Shown piece after piece: positions 35,504 to 45,054 of a stretch of DNA of 64,000 nucleotides. Positions within the stretch are counted from its first letter, which is position 1, and each line of letters begins with the position of its first letter. The stretch is from positions 128,778 to 192,777 of the forward strand of contig NZ_KB903498.1 of NCBI RefSeq assembly GCF_000379765.1. Reading direction: 5' to 3'. Under the pieces are notes generated by a model. It did not search any database. It was not told where the DNA came from and saw nothing but the letters and a program-made list of their open reading frames with translations. Source of the DNA: Flexithrix dorotheae DSM 6795. Its GTDB lineage: Bacteria; Bacteroidota; Bacteroidia; Cytophagales; Flammeovirgaceae. Made by a program: the position numbers and the translations under genes.

Positions 35504-36358
35504 ATGAAAATAGCAGTCACTTCAGCCAGCGGACAATTGGGTTCCGCTATTGTCAAAGCGCTTATCCCGGAAATTGGTAAAGAAAATGTAATTGCCATTG
35601 CCCGGACTCCTGAGAAAGCCCGGCATTTGGATGTGGAAGTGAGAAAGGGTGATTATAACAATCGAGAAGATTATAATGAAGCTCTAAAAGGTGTAAATAA
35701 AGTATTATTGGTCTCAGGGATGGATGATCCTCAAAAACGCATCCAGCAACACCGAAATGTAATTGAAGCTTCAAAACAAAATGGTGTGCAAAAAATAGTG
35801 TATACCAGTATTATAGGAGATGAAGAAAAAACGGCATTTAAGCCAATTGTAAAAAGTAATCGAAAAACAGAGGATGACATCCGAAACTCAGGTTTGCAGT
35901 ATGTAATTGGCAGAAACGGGATTTACATTGAACCCGATTTGGAATATATTGATACTTATGTAAAGACAGGTGGAATCACCAATTGTGCTGCAGAAGGGAA
36001 ATGCACCTACACCAGTCGGGAAGAATTGGGTTTTGCATATGCACAAATGTTACTGAATGAGGCTCTCAACGGACAAACTTTGAATCTTGTAGGAGAAGCA
36101 ATCACTCAGGCTCAATTGGCGACATATATCAATCAGGTATATCAAACTCATTTAAAATACACTGCCATTTCTGTGGAGGCATACCAAAAAGAAAGACAGG
36201 CAGCCTTAGGAGAATTTCTCGGAACCATCATTGCCGGAATTTATGAAGGCATTAGAAACGGAGCCAATAATGTACCTTCCGACTTTGAAAAGGCGGCAGG
36301 AAGAGCTCATCAGTCTCCTTTGACCATGATTGAAAATTATCATCAAAAGCACTCATAA
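35504..36358 (+). CDS. NmrA/QOR2-like NAD(P)-dependent oxidoreductase
   Basis: Atypical short-chain dehydrogenase of 284 residues. The Rossmann nucleotide loop is TSASGQLGSAIVKAL (about 6-20), followed by basic residues (IARTPEKARHLDVEVRKGDY) that favour NADPH. The middle VQKIVYTSIIGDEEKTAFKP, with its SDR-like Ser, and GLQYVIGRNGIYIEPDLEYI match quinone oxidoreductase 2 (QorB) and NmrA-like proteins. The usual Tyr-x3-Lys of classical SDRs is absent, as in that subfamily. The downstream flavoprotein gene starts 15 bases later, so the two are probably co-transcribed. The substrate may be a quinone or another small electrophile. Confidence 0.85.
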   Translation: MKIAVTSASGQLGSAIVKALIPEIGKENVIAIARTPEKARHLDVEVRKGDYNNREDYNEALKGVNKVLLVSGMDDPQKRIQQHRNVIEASKQNGVQKIVYTSIIGDEEKTAFKPIVKSNRKTEDDIRNSGLQYVIGRNGIYIEPDLEYIDTYVKTGGITNCAAEGKCTYTSREELGFAYAQMLLNEALNGQTLNLVGEAITQAQLATYINQVYQTHLKYTAISVEAYQKERQAALGEFLGTIIAGIYEGIRNGANNVPSDFEKAAGRAHQSPLTMIENYHQKHS

Positions 36359-36373
36359 AACATTCTACCAGTT

Positions 36374-37102
36374 ATGCGTATCATTGAAAACCTGCTAAAA
36401 TCAGTCGTTTTAGAGGAAGGTATAATAACCGAAAAAATAAAACTTTCTGAGGCTGCATTTAAAATTCGCTTAGAAAACAAAAACATTAGCAAAACCAATT
36501 TTGTTCCTGGTTCATTCTTAAGAATGGGTATCGGTATTGGCAATGACGAATTGTCTATGAAAGACAAAATCAGGAGCTACAGTGTATGGGATATCAATAA
36601 AGATGAAGGGTATTTGGATGTGGCTATTGCTACTCATAGTAATGGAATTGGGTCGCAATGGGTAAAAGATTGCCAGGTGGGTGATTCCGTTCATTTCAAA
36701 TGGAAAAAAGGAAAATTTCTTGCCGATGATTCCGCAGATAGCTATTTATTGATAGGGGATCTGTCTGCACTTTCACATTTGTATATGATACACCGAAATA
36801 TTGGCTATGGCAAACAGGTAGAAAGTATTTTATACAGTCAGGGAAAAAATGAATTGTTTGCCGATGTTGATGGGACTTTGCCCTTCAATTTTTACGAATT
36901 ATCCCCAAACCCTGTAAAAGCCCTCACAGATAAGGTTAAGGAAATAGTCCCTGCTTTTAAGGGTAAGAAAATAGCATATATAGCCGGTGACAGTAGGATT
37001 TGTGTAGCCTTAAACCAATTTTTCAGAAAGGAATTACAATGGGAAACCAGGCAAATTAAAACTAAACCCTTCTGGAATCCTGAAAAGAAAGGACTGGAAT
37101 AA
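36374..37102 (+). CDS. Siderophore-interacting protein (FAD-binding ferric-siderophore reductase)
   Basis: Flavoprotein of 242 residues of the ViuB/siderophore-interacting family, which reduces ferric siderophores in the cytosol. The FAD-binding R-S-Y-S motif lies in KIRSYSVWDI (about 61-70). It is followed by LDVAIATHSNGIGSQWVKDC, the nucleotide-side region LLIGDLSALSHLYMI, and the family C-terminus IAYIAGDSRICVALNQFFRK ending TKPFWNPEKKGLE. The expected last motif (GYW.G) is replaced by PFWNPEKKG. It follows the oxidoreductase by 15 bases and an AraC regulator. No Fur-type box is visible before this group. A hairpin terminator follows at 37117. Confidence 0.85.
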   Translation: MRIIENLLKSVVLEEGIITEKIKLSEAAFKIRLENKNISKTNFVPGSFLRMGIGIGNDELSMKDKIRSYSVWDINKDEGYLDVAIATHSNGIGSQWVKDCQVGDSVHFKWKKGKFLADDSADSYLLIGDLSALSHLYMIHRNIGYGKQVESILYSQGKNELFADVDGTLPFNFYELSPNPVKALTDKVKEIVPAFKGKKIAYIAGDSRICVALNQFFRKELQWETRQIKTKPFWNPEKKGLE

Positions 37103-37116
37103 AAATTAATTATCAT

Positions 37117-37166
37117 CGGGGAAAAGAATGTCTCACTAAATGAGGCATGCTTTCCCGATATTTTTT
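37117..37166 (+). terminator. Probable intrinsic terminator
   Basis: CGGGgAAAagAATGtCTC pairs imperfectly with GAGgCATgcTTTCCCG across a short loop, followed by ATATTTTTT. It ends the reductase/flavoprotein transcript 15 bases after the stop. Confidence 0.65.
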
Positions 37167-37293
37167 CCAAAGGATACCACCATTAATATTGGTTTTGATT
37201 TTTCACAATACCATAAGACTTTCTTTTTAGAAAAGACTGGAAATGTTGAATGGGTTCCTGCCGTGCCTTTAGTTTTTATCTTAAAATATAGAT

Positions 37294-38196
37294 TTAAGGC
37301 TCTGATATAAATTCATATTTAGCATTTGCCCGGATGTAAATAAGGCTTTCCTTTTCCCCCGGATTTGATACTCTATGTACTGCATTTCCTTTTGAACTGA
37401 AACTACTCCCGGTCTCTAAAGTCTTACTTTCAGATTCAACATTACTTGAATGATACACTGGGCTGCCCTGAATCACCACAGCTCGGAAAGATGCTGCATT
37501 ACTTAATATTTTTCCTTTAAATCCAGCTGGTAGCTTCACCAGTGTCCCAAATAGCTCGTTTTCCTGCGGTTCCCCCCATAAAAAAGCAACCTTTGGCCCA
37601 AGAATAGTTTTTTTATCTGCATCCACCCAATTGAGGTTGGCCGCATCCAACCAGACAATATTTGATTGTTCTACATTAACTGGCTTTTCTCCATTGTCGA
37701 AAGCCTCTTCGGTAGGATGAACAAGATACGGCCCACTTTCAATCTCAATGTAGGCCATATTGATGTTACCCCTGGCTGATGTAATATGTCCTTCTCCTGC
37801 AGGCTGCGTCCAGAAAGAACCTGCAGGCATCCACATTTCTGCAGCCTCAGGATCATCATTATGAATTTGGCCGCTTATCACTACCCCCCTATAGGTGACA
37901 TTATGAATATGTGGGGGAGATGAAAAGCCATCTGCAAACTTTACCAGAAAGCCAGTTGGTCCACTACCATTCCGATCTCCCCAGATTGTACCGGCTTGTG
38001 GGCTTTTATCGCCACGTGCTGGATTGAGCGGGCTCCACTCAATATCAGAGGCCAATACTATTTCTGTTTGCGAATCGGTAGTCGCTTCTTCTGGGGAAGT
38101 GTTTTCGTTTTTGCCCATAGGATAGCCACAAGCTGTTAAGAGGCCTATCCAGGTGATGATTACCAACTTATTTATTTTTGTTAATTCAGATTTCAT
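37294..38196 (-). CDS. DUF4437 (double cupin) lipoprotein
   Basis: Lipoprotein of 300 residues with Cys23 (WIGLLTAC). Two cupin-like halves are visible: [20 protein letters not shown] with [18 protein letters not shown], and a second half [20 protein letters not shown] with [16 protein letters not shown]. The His pair in PPHIHN and the Glu/His positions that follow resemble a metal-binding cupin site in the first half; the second half lacks the first His motif. DUF4437 proteins have no settled function. The gene stands alone, converging on the terminator at 37117-37166. Confidence 0.8.
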   Translation of the reverse strand: MKSELTKINKLVIITWIGLLTACGYPMGKNENTSPEEATTDSQTEIVLASDIEWSPLNPARGDKSPQAGTIWGDRNGSGPTGFLVKFADGFSSPPHIHNVTYRGVVISGQIHNDDPEAAEMWMPAGSFWTQPAGEGHITSARGNINMAYIEIESGPYLVHPTEEAFDNGEKPVNVEQSNIVWLDAANLNWVDADKKTILGPKVAFLWGEPQENELFGTLVKLPAGFKGKILSNAASFRAVVIQGSPVYHSSNVESESKTLETGSSFSSKGNAVHRVSNPGEKESLIYIRANAKYEFISEP

Positions 38197-38668
38197 TATA
38201 TTTTTCCTTTGGATAAAAATGAGACATTACAAATCTGGCCTTTACACTTTAAAATTGGTAGTATCTATATTGGTAATGATTGTACCTGAATTGGTTTTTC
38301 TTTTTAAATTAATCCGATTTACCGGTTTTCTATTTGTTTTTGATATCCCTTATCCCTATGGTTGAATATTTAACCCCCCAAAAATACAATACGAGAACTC
38401 AAATCCCTGCCTGAACTATTTGAATTACAGAGAATTTGGGTGTTGAAAAACTGCTTAAAGGGCTATTAGGTCGGAAAGTTTTAAAAACACAAAAATAATA
38501 AGCAAACAACTCGTTTTATTAATTAAACCGCTGTAAATGAGTTAGTTATTAAAAATTCATAACTTTGTTTATGTTAAGTAGAGATGGTTTTCCAATTCCT
38601 TCGAGAATTTTCCTATTGGCCTGCAAAAATTAAATTTTTCTATTTGGGAGTTTCTCAATTTTAGTCTT
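38197..38668. other. Intergenic region without recognisable gene
   Basis: The 472 bases between the DUF4437 gene and the nucleotide cyclase are AT-rich. A plus-strand frame at 38153-38365 overlaps the DUF4437 start region and has no family resemblance. I see no terminator or operator that I can support. Confidence 0.5.
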
Positions 38669-39760
38669 CTAAGATTTGGTTAAGGTAAACAATTCAATGG
38701 ACTTTCTTTTTCCTTTTAATTCGTTTATTCCTAAGGATTTTACCGCAAAAGCTTTATCCAATTCCAGTTCTTGTAGTAAATCTTTGGAAATCAAATTATC
38801 TACCTGGAAATCGTTACACAAACTCTGAATCCGTGAAGTCGTATTTAGTACGTCTCCGGTAAAGATTATTTCTTTTTTAATTGCTCCGATTTCCCCAGTA
38901 GTTACACGGCCAATATGGAATCCGGCTTTAAATGCAGGCAACAAACCAAACTTTTGAAAATATTTTTCCTCCTGTTTTTTCAGGTCAGCCTTCATATTAT
39001 AAAAACATTGTACACAGTTATTGTTTTTTATCCCTTTTCCCAATTTCCAGGATACAATGATTTCATCCCCCACATATTGATAAATTTCACCCGAACAATT
39101 AATTATGGCCTCTGACAAATCCGCATAATAGGTTTTTAGCAATTCAAAATATTGAATATGTCCGATTTTTTCTGCAATACTGGTGGAAGATTTCATGTCC
39201 AAAAACATAAATATTCTTTTTTCCTCAATCGGTTGATGATATTTTCCAGTGAAAAAATTCAATAAAATGCCATGTCCGATATTTTCACTTATTTCCGCAT
39301 AAAATAAGGAAATTACCAAAGCTGAAGCCAATTGGATATCAGTACTGATATGAGTATAACTCGTTAAATAAGCTAACAATTTCTCCCATACCCTGATATC
39401 TAACAAATTTGATTGAAGCTCCATACTTACTGCAATGGGAAAGGTAATGATGGTGATCAGGAATAGTAATAACGAATAAAATAAACTCTTGTAGATGATC
39501 TTTTTCAGAAAGCTTTTGTTTTCAAATATCCTGTTGATAAAAAGTAACTCAATAGTTCCTACAAGTAATCCAACAATCGTGATGGCCAGGCTGGAAAATA
39601 CAAAAATTTCGAAATTCATTTCAATTACCGAAGTATTCTGCAAATCCATGTCTTGAAGTGCACCCCTTTCTACAACTAAGAAAACTAATCCCGATACTAA
39701 CCAAATCAATCCAAAAGGAAGGATGCGGGAGGCGTTTCTTTTAAATTTAGGTGATAACAT
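38669..39760 (-). CDS. Membrane-anchored adenylate/guanylate cyclase
   Basis: Class III nucleotide cyclase of 363 residues. Four hydrophobic helices (about 14-30, 51-72, 89-112, 142-158) anchor it in the inner membrane; the catalytic domain fills 180-363. The two metal-binding Asp residues are visible: Asp188 in FMFLDMKSSTSIAEKIG and Asp232 in YQYVGDEIIVSW. The later part keeps AGFHIGRVTTGEIGAIKKEI and FTGDVLNTTSRIQSLC, with the transition-state Asn/Arg region. Substrate (ATP or GTP) cannot be judged. It is divergent, with 89 bases between, from a TolB-TPR-AraC regulator. In some rhizobial proteins these domains form one polypeptide, so the two products may work together. Confidence 0.9.
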   Translation of the reverse strand: MLSPKFKRNASRILPFGLIWLVSGLVFLVVERGALQDMDLQNTSVIEMNFEIFVFSSLAITIVGLLVGTIELLFINRIFENKSFLKKIIYKSLFYSLLLFLITIITFPIAVSMELQSNLLDIRVWEKLLAYLTSYTHISTDIQLASALVISLFYAEISENIGHGILLNFFTGKYHQPIEEKRIFMFLDMKSSTSIAEKIGHIQYFELLKTYYADLSEAIINCSGEIYQYVGDEIIVSWKLGKGIKNNNCVQCFYNMKADLKKQEEKYFQKFGLLPAFKAGFHIGRVTTGEIGAIKKEIIFTGDVLNTTSRIQSLCNDFQVDNLISKDLLQELELDKAFAVKSLGINELKGKRKSIELFTLTKS

Positions 39761-39849
39761 CCTTAAGAAAAACTTGTGTGTTAATTTAATAAATTAAAGA
39801 TTTGTGTTTTTTAACTTAAATCTTTCGATTTTTAAAGATAAAACATTTG

Positions 39850-41640
39850 ATGGAACAAAAGTCCATTGCCGTACTCCCTTTTGAAAATATAAGTTCTGAC
39901 CCGGAAAATGAATATTTCTCTGATGGTATGACAGAAGAACTTATCAATGCATTGGGGAAAATAGGAGGCTTAAAAGTAACTGCACGGACCTCTTCTTTTG
40001 CCTTTAAGCATAAAAAAGAGGATGTTCGCATTATTGGCAATGAATTGGGTGTTTCCACAGTGCTGGAAGGCAGTATTCGGAAAGCCGGGAATAGAGTCAG
40101 AATCACCACACAACTTATCCGGACAGATAATGGCTTTCATATCTGGTCTGAAAATTTTGATCGAGAGTTGAATGATATTTTTGCCTTGCAAGATGAAATC
40201 AGTCTCTTAATTGCCGATAAAATCAGGGAGAATTTTGGGCATATGGATATCGATGAACATCTGATAGAACCTCCTACTCAAAACATTGAAGCATACACTT
40301 TGTTTTTGAAAGCCAGATACCATCATTTAAAATGGAATACTGAAGGTATAACCACTGCTATTCAAATCTATGGAGATTGTATCAGTAAAGAACCAAAATT
40401 TTCCCTTCCATATTTTGGATTAGGATACTGTTATTCTATGTCAGGTTCCTGGGGTGAAGATAAAAGTGAATTGCTGGAGGTAGCTGAAAATTATCTGAAT
40501 GAAGGTTTATTGCTGGATCAGCAATCGTATCATGGTTTTTTTGGTTTGGCCACATTATATTTTTGGGGTAAATGGGATTTTGAAAAAGGACTGTTTTATT
40601 TTAAAAAAGCCTTGCAACTAAATCCCTCCTACACAGAAGCTGAAGAAGGTCTTGCTGAATTATATACCGCCATAGGAGATTTTAACAAAGGATTGGTGCA
40701 TACTCAAAATATACTTAAAATCAATCCCTTATCCCCCAATCACTATTTTACAAAAGGTAATATATTGTTCCTCTCCAATAACTTTCAAGGAGCCTTGGAA
40801 TGTATGGAATCAGCCCTGCGAATTGATCAGAATTTTTCTCATGCCATTGAATTAAAGCAATTGTGTTATATTAAATTAAAGGAGTATGAGAAATTAAATG
40901 ATTTTTTATTAAAAAATCATCATCTGGCTGAACATCCCAATGCCTGCAGAGCCCTTTATCAACTGATCCATCAGGATGAAAATATTGATTTTGACCTTGC
41001 TTTAATTGGGCCTGTTTTTAATGAGAAAAAGGGTGTTACCTTGTTTCCCTGGCCTCTGTTTTTGCATGTGTATTTGGGAAATATAGAATTGGCATTGGAT
41101 CTTTTGGAAGAAGCAATAAGAAAAAAGAGAGGTCAATACATTAATTTTATGAATTCCCCTCTTCTGACACCATTACACGGTCACGAACGGTTTAAATCAC
41201 TAATTAAAGAGACCTTCAAGCCTGATATTCAACCAAAAGAAAAAGTGCAGATTCCGGCAGTGCAAAAAGAAGCAAACAGCTTGTTATCAGAAAGTGAAAC
41301 AAGGCAATTTTCAGCACTATTACAGGAAATAATGGATAATGAAAAACCCTACTATAATTCCACTTTATCCTTGAGAAATTTGGCTGAACTAATAAATATT
41401 CATCCGAATAAATTATCCTGGCTACTCAATAAACAATTGGGGAAAAGTTTTAATGAATATATTAATTCCTATAGAATTGAAAGTTTTAAAACAATGGCCT
41501 TATCACCTGAAAACAACCACATGACCTTATTGGGATTGGCCTATGAATGTGGATTTAATTCAAAATCAGTTTTTAACGATTCTTTTAAAAAATCTACAGG
41601 GAAAACCCCTAAATTATGGTTAAAACAAAACCGAAAATAA
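39850..41640 (+). CDS. TolB-like/TPR regulator with C-terminal AraC-type HTH
   Basis: Regulator of 596 residues from the ATG at 39850 (a TTG just before it is less likely). The N-terminal FlgO/TolB-like domain (about 4-135) starts KSIAVLPFENISSDPENEYF and continues SDGMTEELINAL. Tetratricopeptide repeats fill about 170-340 (DFEKGLFYFKKALQLNPSYT, ALECMESALRIDQNFSHAIE). An AraC-family HTH ends the protein (about 485-596: SLRNLAELINIHPNKLSWLL, and MTLLGLAYECGFNSKSVFND). No signal or membrane segment is present, so it is cytosolic. The first two domains are those usually fused to class III cyclases; here the cyclase is the divergent neighbour. Confidence 0.88.
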   Translation: MEQKSIAVLPFENISSDPENEYFSDGMTEELINALGKIGGLKVTARTSSFAFKHKKEDVRIIGNELGVSTVLEGSIRKAGNRVRITTQLIRTDNGFHIWSENFDRELNDIFALQDEISLLIADKIRENFGHMDIDEHLIEPPTQNIEAYTLFLKARYHHLKWNTEGITTAIQIYGDCISKEPKFSLPYFGLGYCYSMSGSWGEDKSELLEVAENYLNEGLLLDQQSYHGFFGLATLYFWGKWDFEKGLFYFKKALQLNPSYTEAEEGLAELYTAIGDFNKGLVHTQNILKINPLSPNHYFTKGNILFLSNNFQGALECMESALRIDQNFSHAIELKQLCYIKLKEYEKLNDFLLKNHHLAEHPNACRALYQLIHQDENIDFDLALIGPVFNEKKGVTLFPWPLFLHVYLGNIELALDLLEEAIRKKRGQYINFMNSPLLTPLHGHERFKSLIKETFKPDIQPKEKVQIPAVQKEANSLLSESETRQFSALLQEIMDNEKPYYNSTLSLRNLAELINIHPNKLSWLLNKQLGKSFNEYINSYRIESFKTMALSPENNHMTLLGLAYECGFNSKSVFNDSFKKSTGKTPKLWLKQNRK

Positions 41641-41828
41641 GCACCTGGGCTCCACACCGGGTACAGAAAAGGCAATCTCTCTATCAGCCTTTTATGGCAA
41701 AATAATACACGGTTAATTCTGAATTACTACTTAAAAAATTGTCCTACTCCAAACCTGCAGAATAGCACTATTTTTTGAATTGGCAATTACCATTTTTTTG
41801 ATAATGTGATTTCATATTCCAGAAAACC

Positions 41829-44459
41829 TCACTCACTTCTTAAAGATTTTACCGGGTTAGCAAAAGCCGCTTTTAATGATTGCCAGCTTATGGTCAATAA
41901 AGCAATTACCAAAGCCATAAAACCAGCCACAAAGTATATTTCTACACCTACTCCTACCTGATAGGCAAAACCTTCCAACCAACGATTCATGACATACCAG
42001 GAAACCGGAATGGAGATAAGCAAGGCAATAATAAAGAGTTTTATAAAACCTGCGGAAAGAAGCGTTACAATACTGCCTACGGAAGCGCCCAATACTTTTC
42101 TCACACCAATTTCCTTTGTCCGCTGACTCGTGGTGTAGGCTGTTAGGCCAAATAACCCTAAACAGGCAATAAGTATTGCAATTCCGGCAAAAACACTAAA
42201 TAACTGACCAAAACGAACATCTGCTTTGTACTGTTTATTAAAAGTTTCGTCCAGAAAACTGTAAATGAAAGGACGATGCGGAACCAGAGCTGCCCAGGTT
42301 TTTTCCAAATCACTAAGTGTGGCCGGAATATTTTCCGATTTCACACGAATAGAAAACTTCCTCATACTGTATGGTTCGAAACGGAGAGACAAAGGTTCCA
42401 CTTTGTTATGAAGGGACTGGTAATTGAAGTTTTTGACTACACCTATCACCATTCCCGATTTTCCCCATTGATCAAAGCGTTTCCCAATCATATCTTCAGG
42501 ATTGTGATAACCCCACATTTTAGCTGCGGCTTCATTGAGGATTAGCGATTGTGCCGTATCATTTGGGAAATCTCTGGAAAATGCCCTTCCTGCAGCCATT
42601 TCAATCTTATAGTTGGGTATAAAATCCTGATCAATTTCATAAATTGTAGGTCCGTAGCTCACCATTTCCCCATCAGGACCTTCTATGGTGGTTCCTGCAT
42701 TGGGTAAAAAATTCCCAGGAACTGCCCTTGAAGCAGCAATAGAAAGTACATTAGGATGATCGAGTATGGTGTTTTTAATGGTTTCAATTTGTTCCTGCAC
42801 TCTTCCATCCCAGCCAAAATCCACAATTAGCATTTGTTCCTGATCAAAACCTAAATCGTGATTGCGGAGGTATTGTAATTGGGAGAAAACCACTGCGGTT
42901 CCTACCATAAGGGCAATGGAAAGACTAAATTGAAAAATCACCAAACCTTTTCTCAGGGCAGCACCACTTCCAGACGATTTGAAAGTACCTTTAAGTACTT
43001 TTGCCGGTTGAAAACCGACCAATAAAGTTGCAGGATAAATTCCAGCCAAAATACCAATAATCACTATCCCTGATAATAAATATACAATGGTCTCCCATTC
43101 CAATAAATTCTGATAAGAAATGGGTTTCCCGGTAAGGTCCTGGAGAATTGGAGAAAATAAAACTACCAATAGCACAGCCAAAACCGCAGCGAAAAGGGCA
43201 AGTAAAATGAACTCGGATAAGAACTGGCCCATTAAAGTCTGGCGATAAGCCCCAACCACTTTTCTAATTCCAACTTCTTTTGCCCTCTCCAATGAACGCG
43301 AAGTGGAAAGGTTGATAAAATTTATACAGGCAATTAATAAAATGAAAACAGCTATAGAAGAGAAAATGTAAAGGTTTTGTAAACTTCCGGTTTCCCCAGG
43401 TTGCCGGCCGGCCACCGAATGCAAATAGGCATCTGCCATGGGTTCGAAGGCTATGTCATAACCGGAATCTTCCCAATTTCCGGTATACTTTTCTACGAAC
43501 TCCGGAACTTTACTTTTTAAGGAAACAATACTGGCATTGTCATTTAAAGTAAAGTAAGTATAGAAATCAACATAACCCCACCAGTCAAAAATTTCAGGTC
43601 TAAATCGCTTAAAAGTACTCATGGAAATCAACCCCTCAAATGTAAAATGGGAATTGGCCGGTACATTTTCCATTACACCAGTCACTTTCAAAACTTCGTT
43701 TTCCTCAATCTTTATCAATTTTCCGATTGGATCCTCTGCTCCAAAATATTTTTGAGCAATTTTCTCTGTAAGCACTATGGTAAATGGCTCATCCAGGGCT
43801 GTTTGCGGATCGCCTGCCAAAAATTTCCAGCTAAACATGTCAAATGCATTGGAATCGGCAAATACCATATTGTCCTCCTGAAAACGCTTATCCTCATATT
43901 CAAAAAGCATATTACTGGGGCTGGTAAACCTGAAATAACTCTTTACCTCAGGAAAATCATTTAAAAGTGCCGGCCCCGCAGGTGCGCAACCCCAAACCTG
44001 AAATTCTTCAGGAGAAGTAGGTTTACCTTTTTCCTCAAATGATTTGTAAGCATGCAACACCCGATAAATATTATCCAAATTCTGGTGGTATTTGTCGTAG
44101 GACAATTCATGTTTTACATACATGATAATCAACATGCAGCAGGCCATTCCCACACCAAGCCCCGAAATGTTAATAAACGAGTATAGTTTTTTATTAAAAA
44201 TATGCCTCCAGGCTACTTTAAAATGATTTTGAAACATGGCTCTATTGATTAAGTTGTTCTCTGAAGTGATTGGTTTTATAAATTCAGGATGCAAGTGCCG
44301 AATGACCTGATAGTTAAAATTCCGCCTGGCTCTACCTGGAGAAGTTTCCCATTGCATTTCAAAAACTTCAATTAAATCACCTTCCAGTTCTTCCAGGTAA
44401 TCTTCACGGCAAAACCACCGCAGGAAATTCAATGCGTATTTAGGAGGAGAGGGTTTCAT
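41829..44459 (-). CDS. MacB/FtsX-type ABC transporter permease, PadR-associated
   Basis: ABC permease of 876 residues. A soluble N-terminal prefix (1-75, WFCREDYLEELEGDLIEVFE) typical of PadR-linked Bacteroidota permeases is followed by a MacB-like half: first helix INISGLGVGMACCMLIIMYV, periplasmic domain with VLTEKIAQKYFGAEDPIGKL, and three helices containing RSLERAKEVGIRKVVGAYRQ. The second half repeats this plan (FSLSIALMVGTAVVFSQLQY, then TSQRTKEIGVRKVLGAS). No ATPase is encoded beside it. The start overlaps the PadR stop by one base, so the two are co-translated. Substrate unknown; relatives export peptides, drugs or lipoproteins. Confidence 0.92.
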   Translation of the reverse strand: MKPSPPKYALNFLRWFCREDYLEELEGDLIEVFEMQWETSPGRARRNFNYQVIRHLHPEFIKPITSENNLINRAMFQNHFKVAWRHIFNKKLYSFINISGLGVGMACCMLIIMYVKHELSYDKYHQNLDNIYRVLHAYKSFEEKGKPTSPEEFQVWGCAPAGPALLNDFPEVKSYFRFTSPSNMLFEYEDKRFQEDNMVFADSNAFDMFSWKFLAGDPQTALDEPFTIVLTEKIAQKYFGAEDPIGKLIKIEENEVLKVTGVMENVPANSHFTFEGLISMSTFKRFRPEIFDWWGYVDFYTYFTLNDNASIVSLKSKVPEFVEKYTGNWEDSGYDIAFEPMADAYLHSVAGRQPGETGSLQNLYIFSSIAVFILLIACINFINLSTSRSLERAKEVGIRKVVGAYRQTLMGQFLSEFILLALFAAVLAVLLVVLFSPILQDLTGKPISYQNLLEWETIVYLLSGIVIIGILAGIYPATLLVGFQPAKVLKGTFKSSGSGAALRKGLVIFQFSLSIALMVGTAVVFSQLQYLRNHDLGFDQEQMLIVDFGWDGRVQEQIETIKNTILDHPNVLSIAASRAVPGNFLPNAGTTIEGPDGEMVSYGPTIYEIDQDFIPNYKIEMAAGRAFSRDFPNDTAQSLILNEAAAKMWGYHNPEDMIGKRFDQWGKSGMVIGVVKNFNYQSLHNKVEPLSLRFEPYSMRKFSIRVKSENIPATLSDLEKTWAALVPHRPFIYSFLDETFNKQYKADVRFGQLFSVFAGIAILIACLGLFGLTAYTTSQRTKEIGVRKVLGASVGSIVTLLSAGFIKLFIIALLISIPVSWYVMNRWLEGFAYQVGVGVEIYFVAGFMALVIALLTISWQSLKAAFANPVKSLRSE

Positions 44460-44785
44460 TAGCTAAAAGAGATTTTGGGAATTTGCTGGTAAATTCGCGT
44501 TCTTAAGGCATATTGCTCATCCAACATACTTTTCCCCATGGCTGTAATGACATAAAACTTTTTCCTCCTGCCCCCTCTGTCTTTGGTAATGCCACCAAAC
44601 CGGGATTTTACAAAACCCTTTTCATCCATGCGTTTTAAAGCTACATGCACCGCACTAATACTGATTTTTCTATCCAGTTGCTCCTCCAGGCTTTCCAAAA
44701 TTGAAACACCATATGCCTGGTCATGTTGAGCTGCTACTGTGAGCAAGACTAATTCTTCAAACTCACCCAGTGTTGCACTTTTCAT
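44459..44785 (-). CDS. PadR-family transcriptional regulator
   Basis: A 108-residue winged-helix repressor of the small PadR group. The DNA-binding domain is clear: FEELVLLTVAAQHDQAYGVS, ILESLEEQLDRKISISAVHV, ALKRMDEKGFVKSRFGGITK and RGGRRKKFYVITAMG. The stop shares one base with the permease start (TAATG). A large inverted repeat at 44794-44849 lies 8 bases before its ATG and is the likely operator, giving autorepression of the pair. Confidence 0.95.
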   Translation of the reverse strand: MKSATLGEFEELVLLTVAAQHDQAYGVSILESLEEQLDRKISISAVHVALKRMDEKGFVKSRFGGITKDRGGRRKKFYVITAMGKSMLDEQYALRTRIYQQIPKISFS

Positions 44786-44793
44786 TCAATTTT

Positions 44794-44849
44794 TATTTAC
44801 TTAACAAAAGTAAATGTAATGCATTATTTTCACTTTTGTTAAGTAAATA
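44794..44849. promoter_or_regulatory. Inverted-repeat operator of the PadR-permease operon
   Basis: TATTTACTTAACAAAAGT (44794-44811) and ACTTTTGTTAAGTAAATA (44832-44849) are perfect inverted 18-base arms around 20 bases. The left arm itself contains the palindrome TTTACTT-AACAA-AAGTAAA. It sits directly upstream of padR. Confidence 0.8.
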
Positions 44850-45054
44850 TTTAAACCCCTATAATTTTTAGTTGACAGGTATTTTTAAAGGATTAGAGGC
44901 AGGCAATGATTTCCATGAAAATCCTGGTAATTCTAATAAAAGACTTCATTGGTACTTTACTGAACCATGATTGCAATTTTCAAAAATGAATAAAATTGAT
45001 GTATTCAGGAAAAGATCAACCTATGCCTGTCTGCTTCCGTCAAATCCAATTTTC

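Noticed and set aside
38153-38365. Plus-strand 70-codon frame beside the DUF4437 gene
   Set aside because: Overlaps the start of that gene in antisense and has no recognisable domain.
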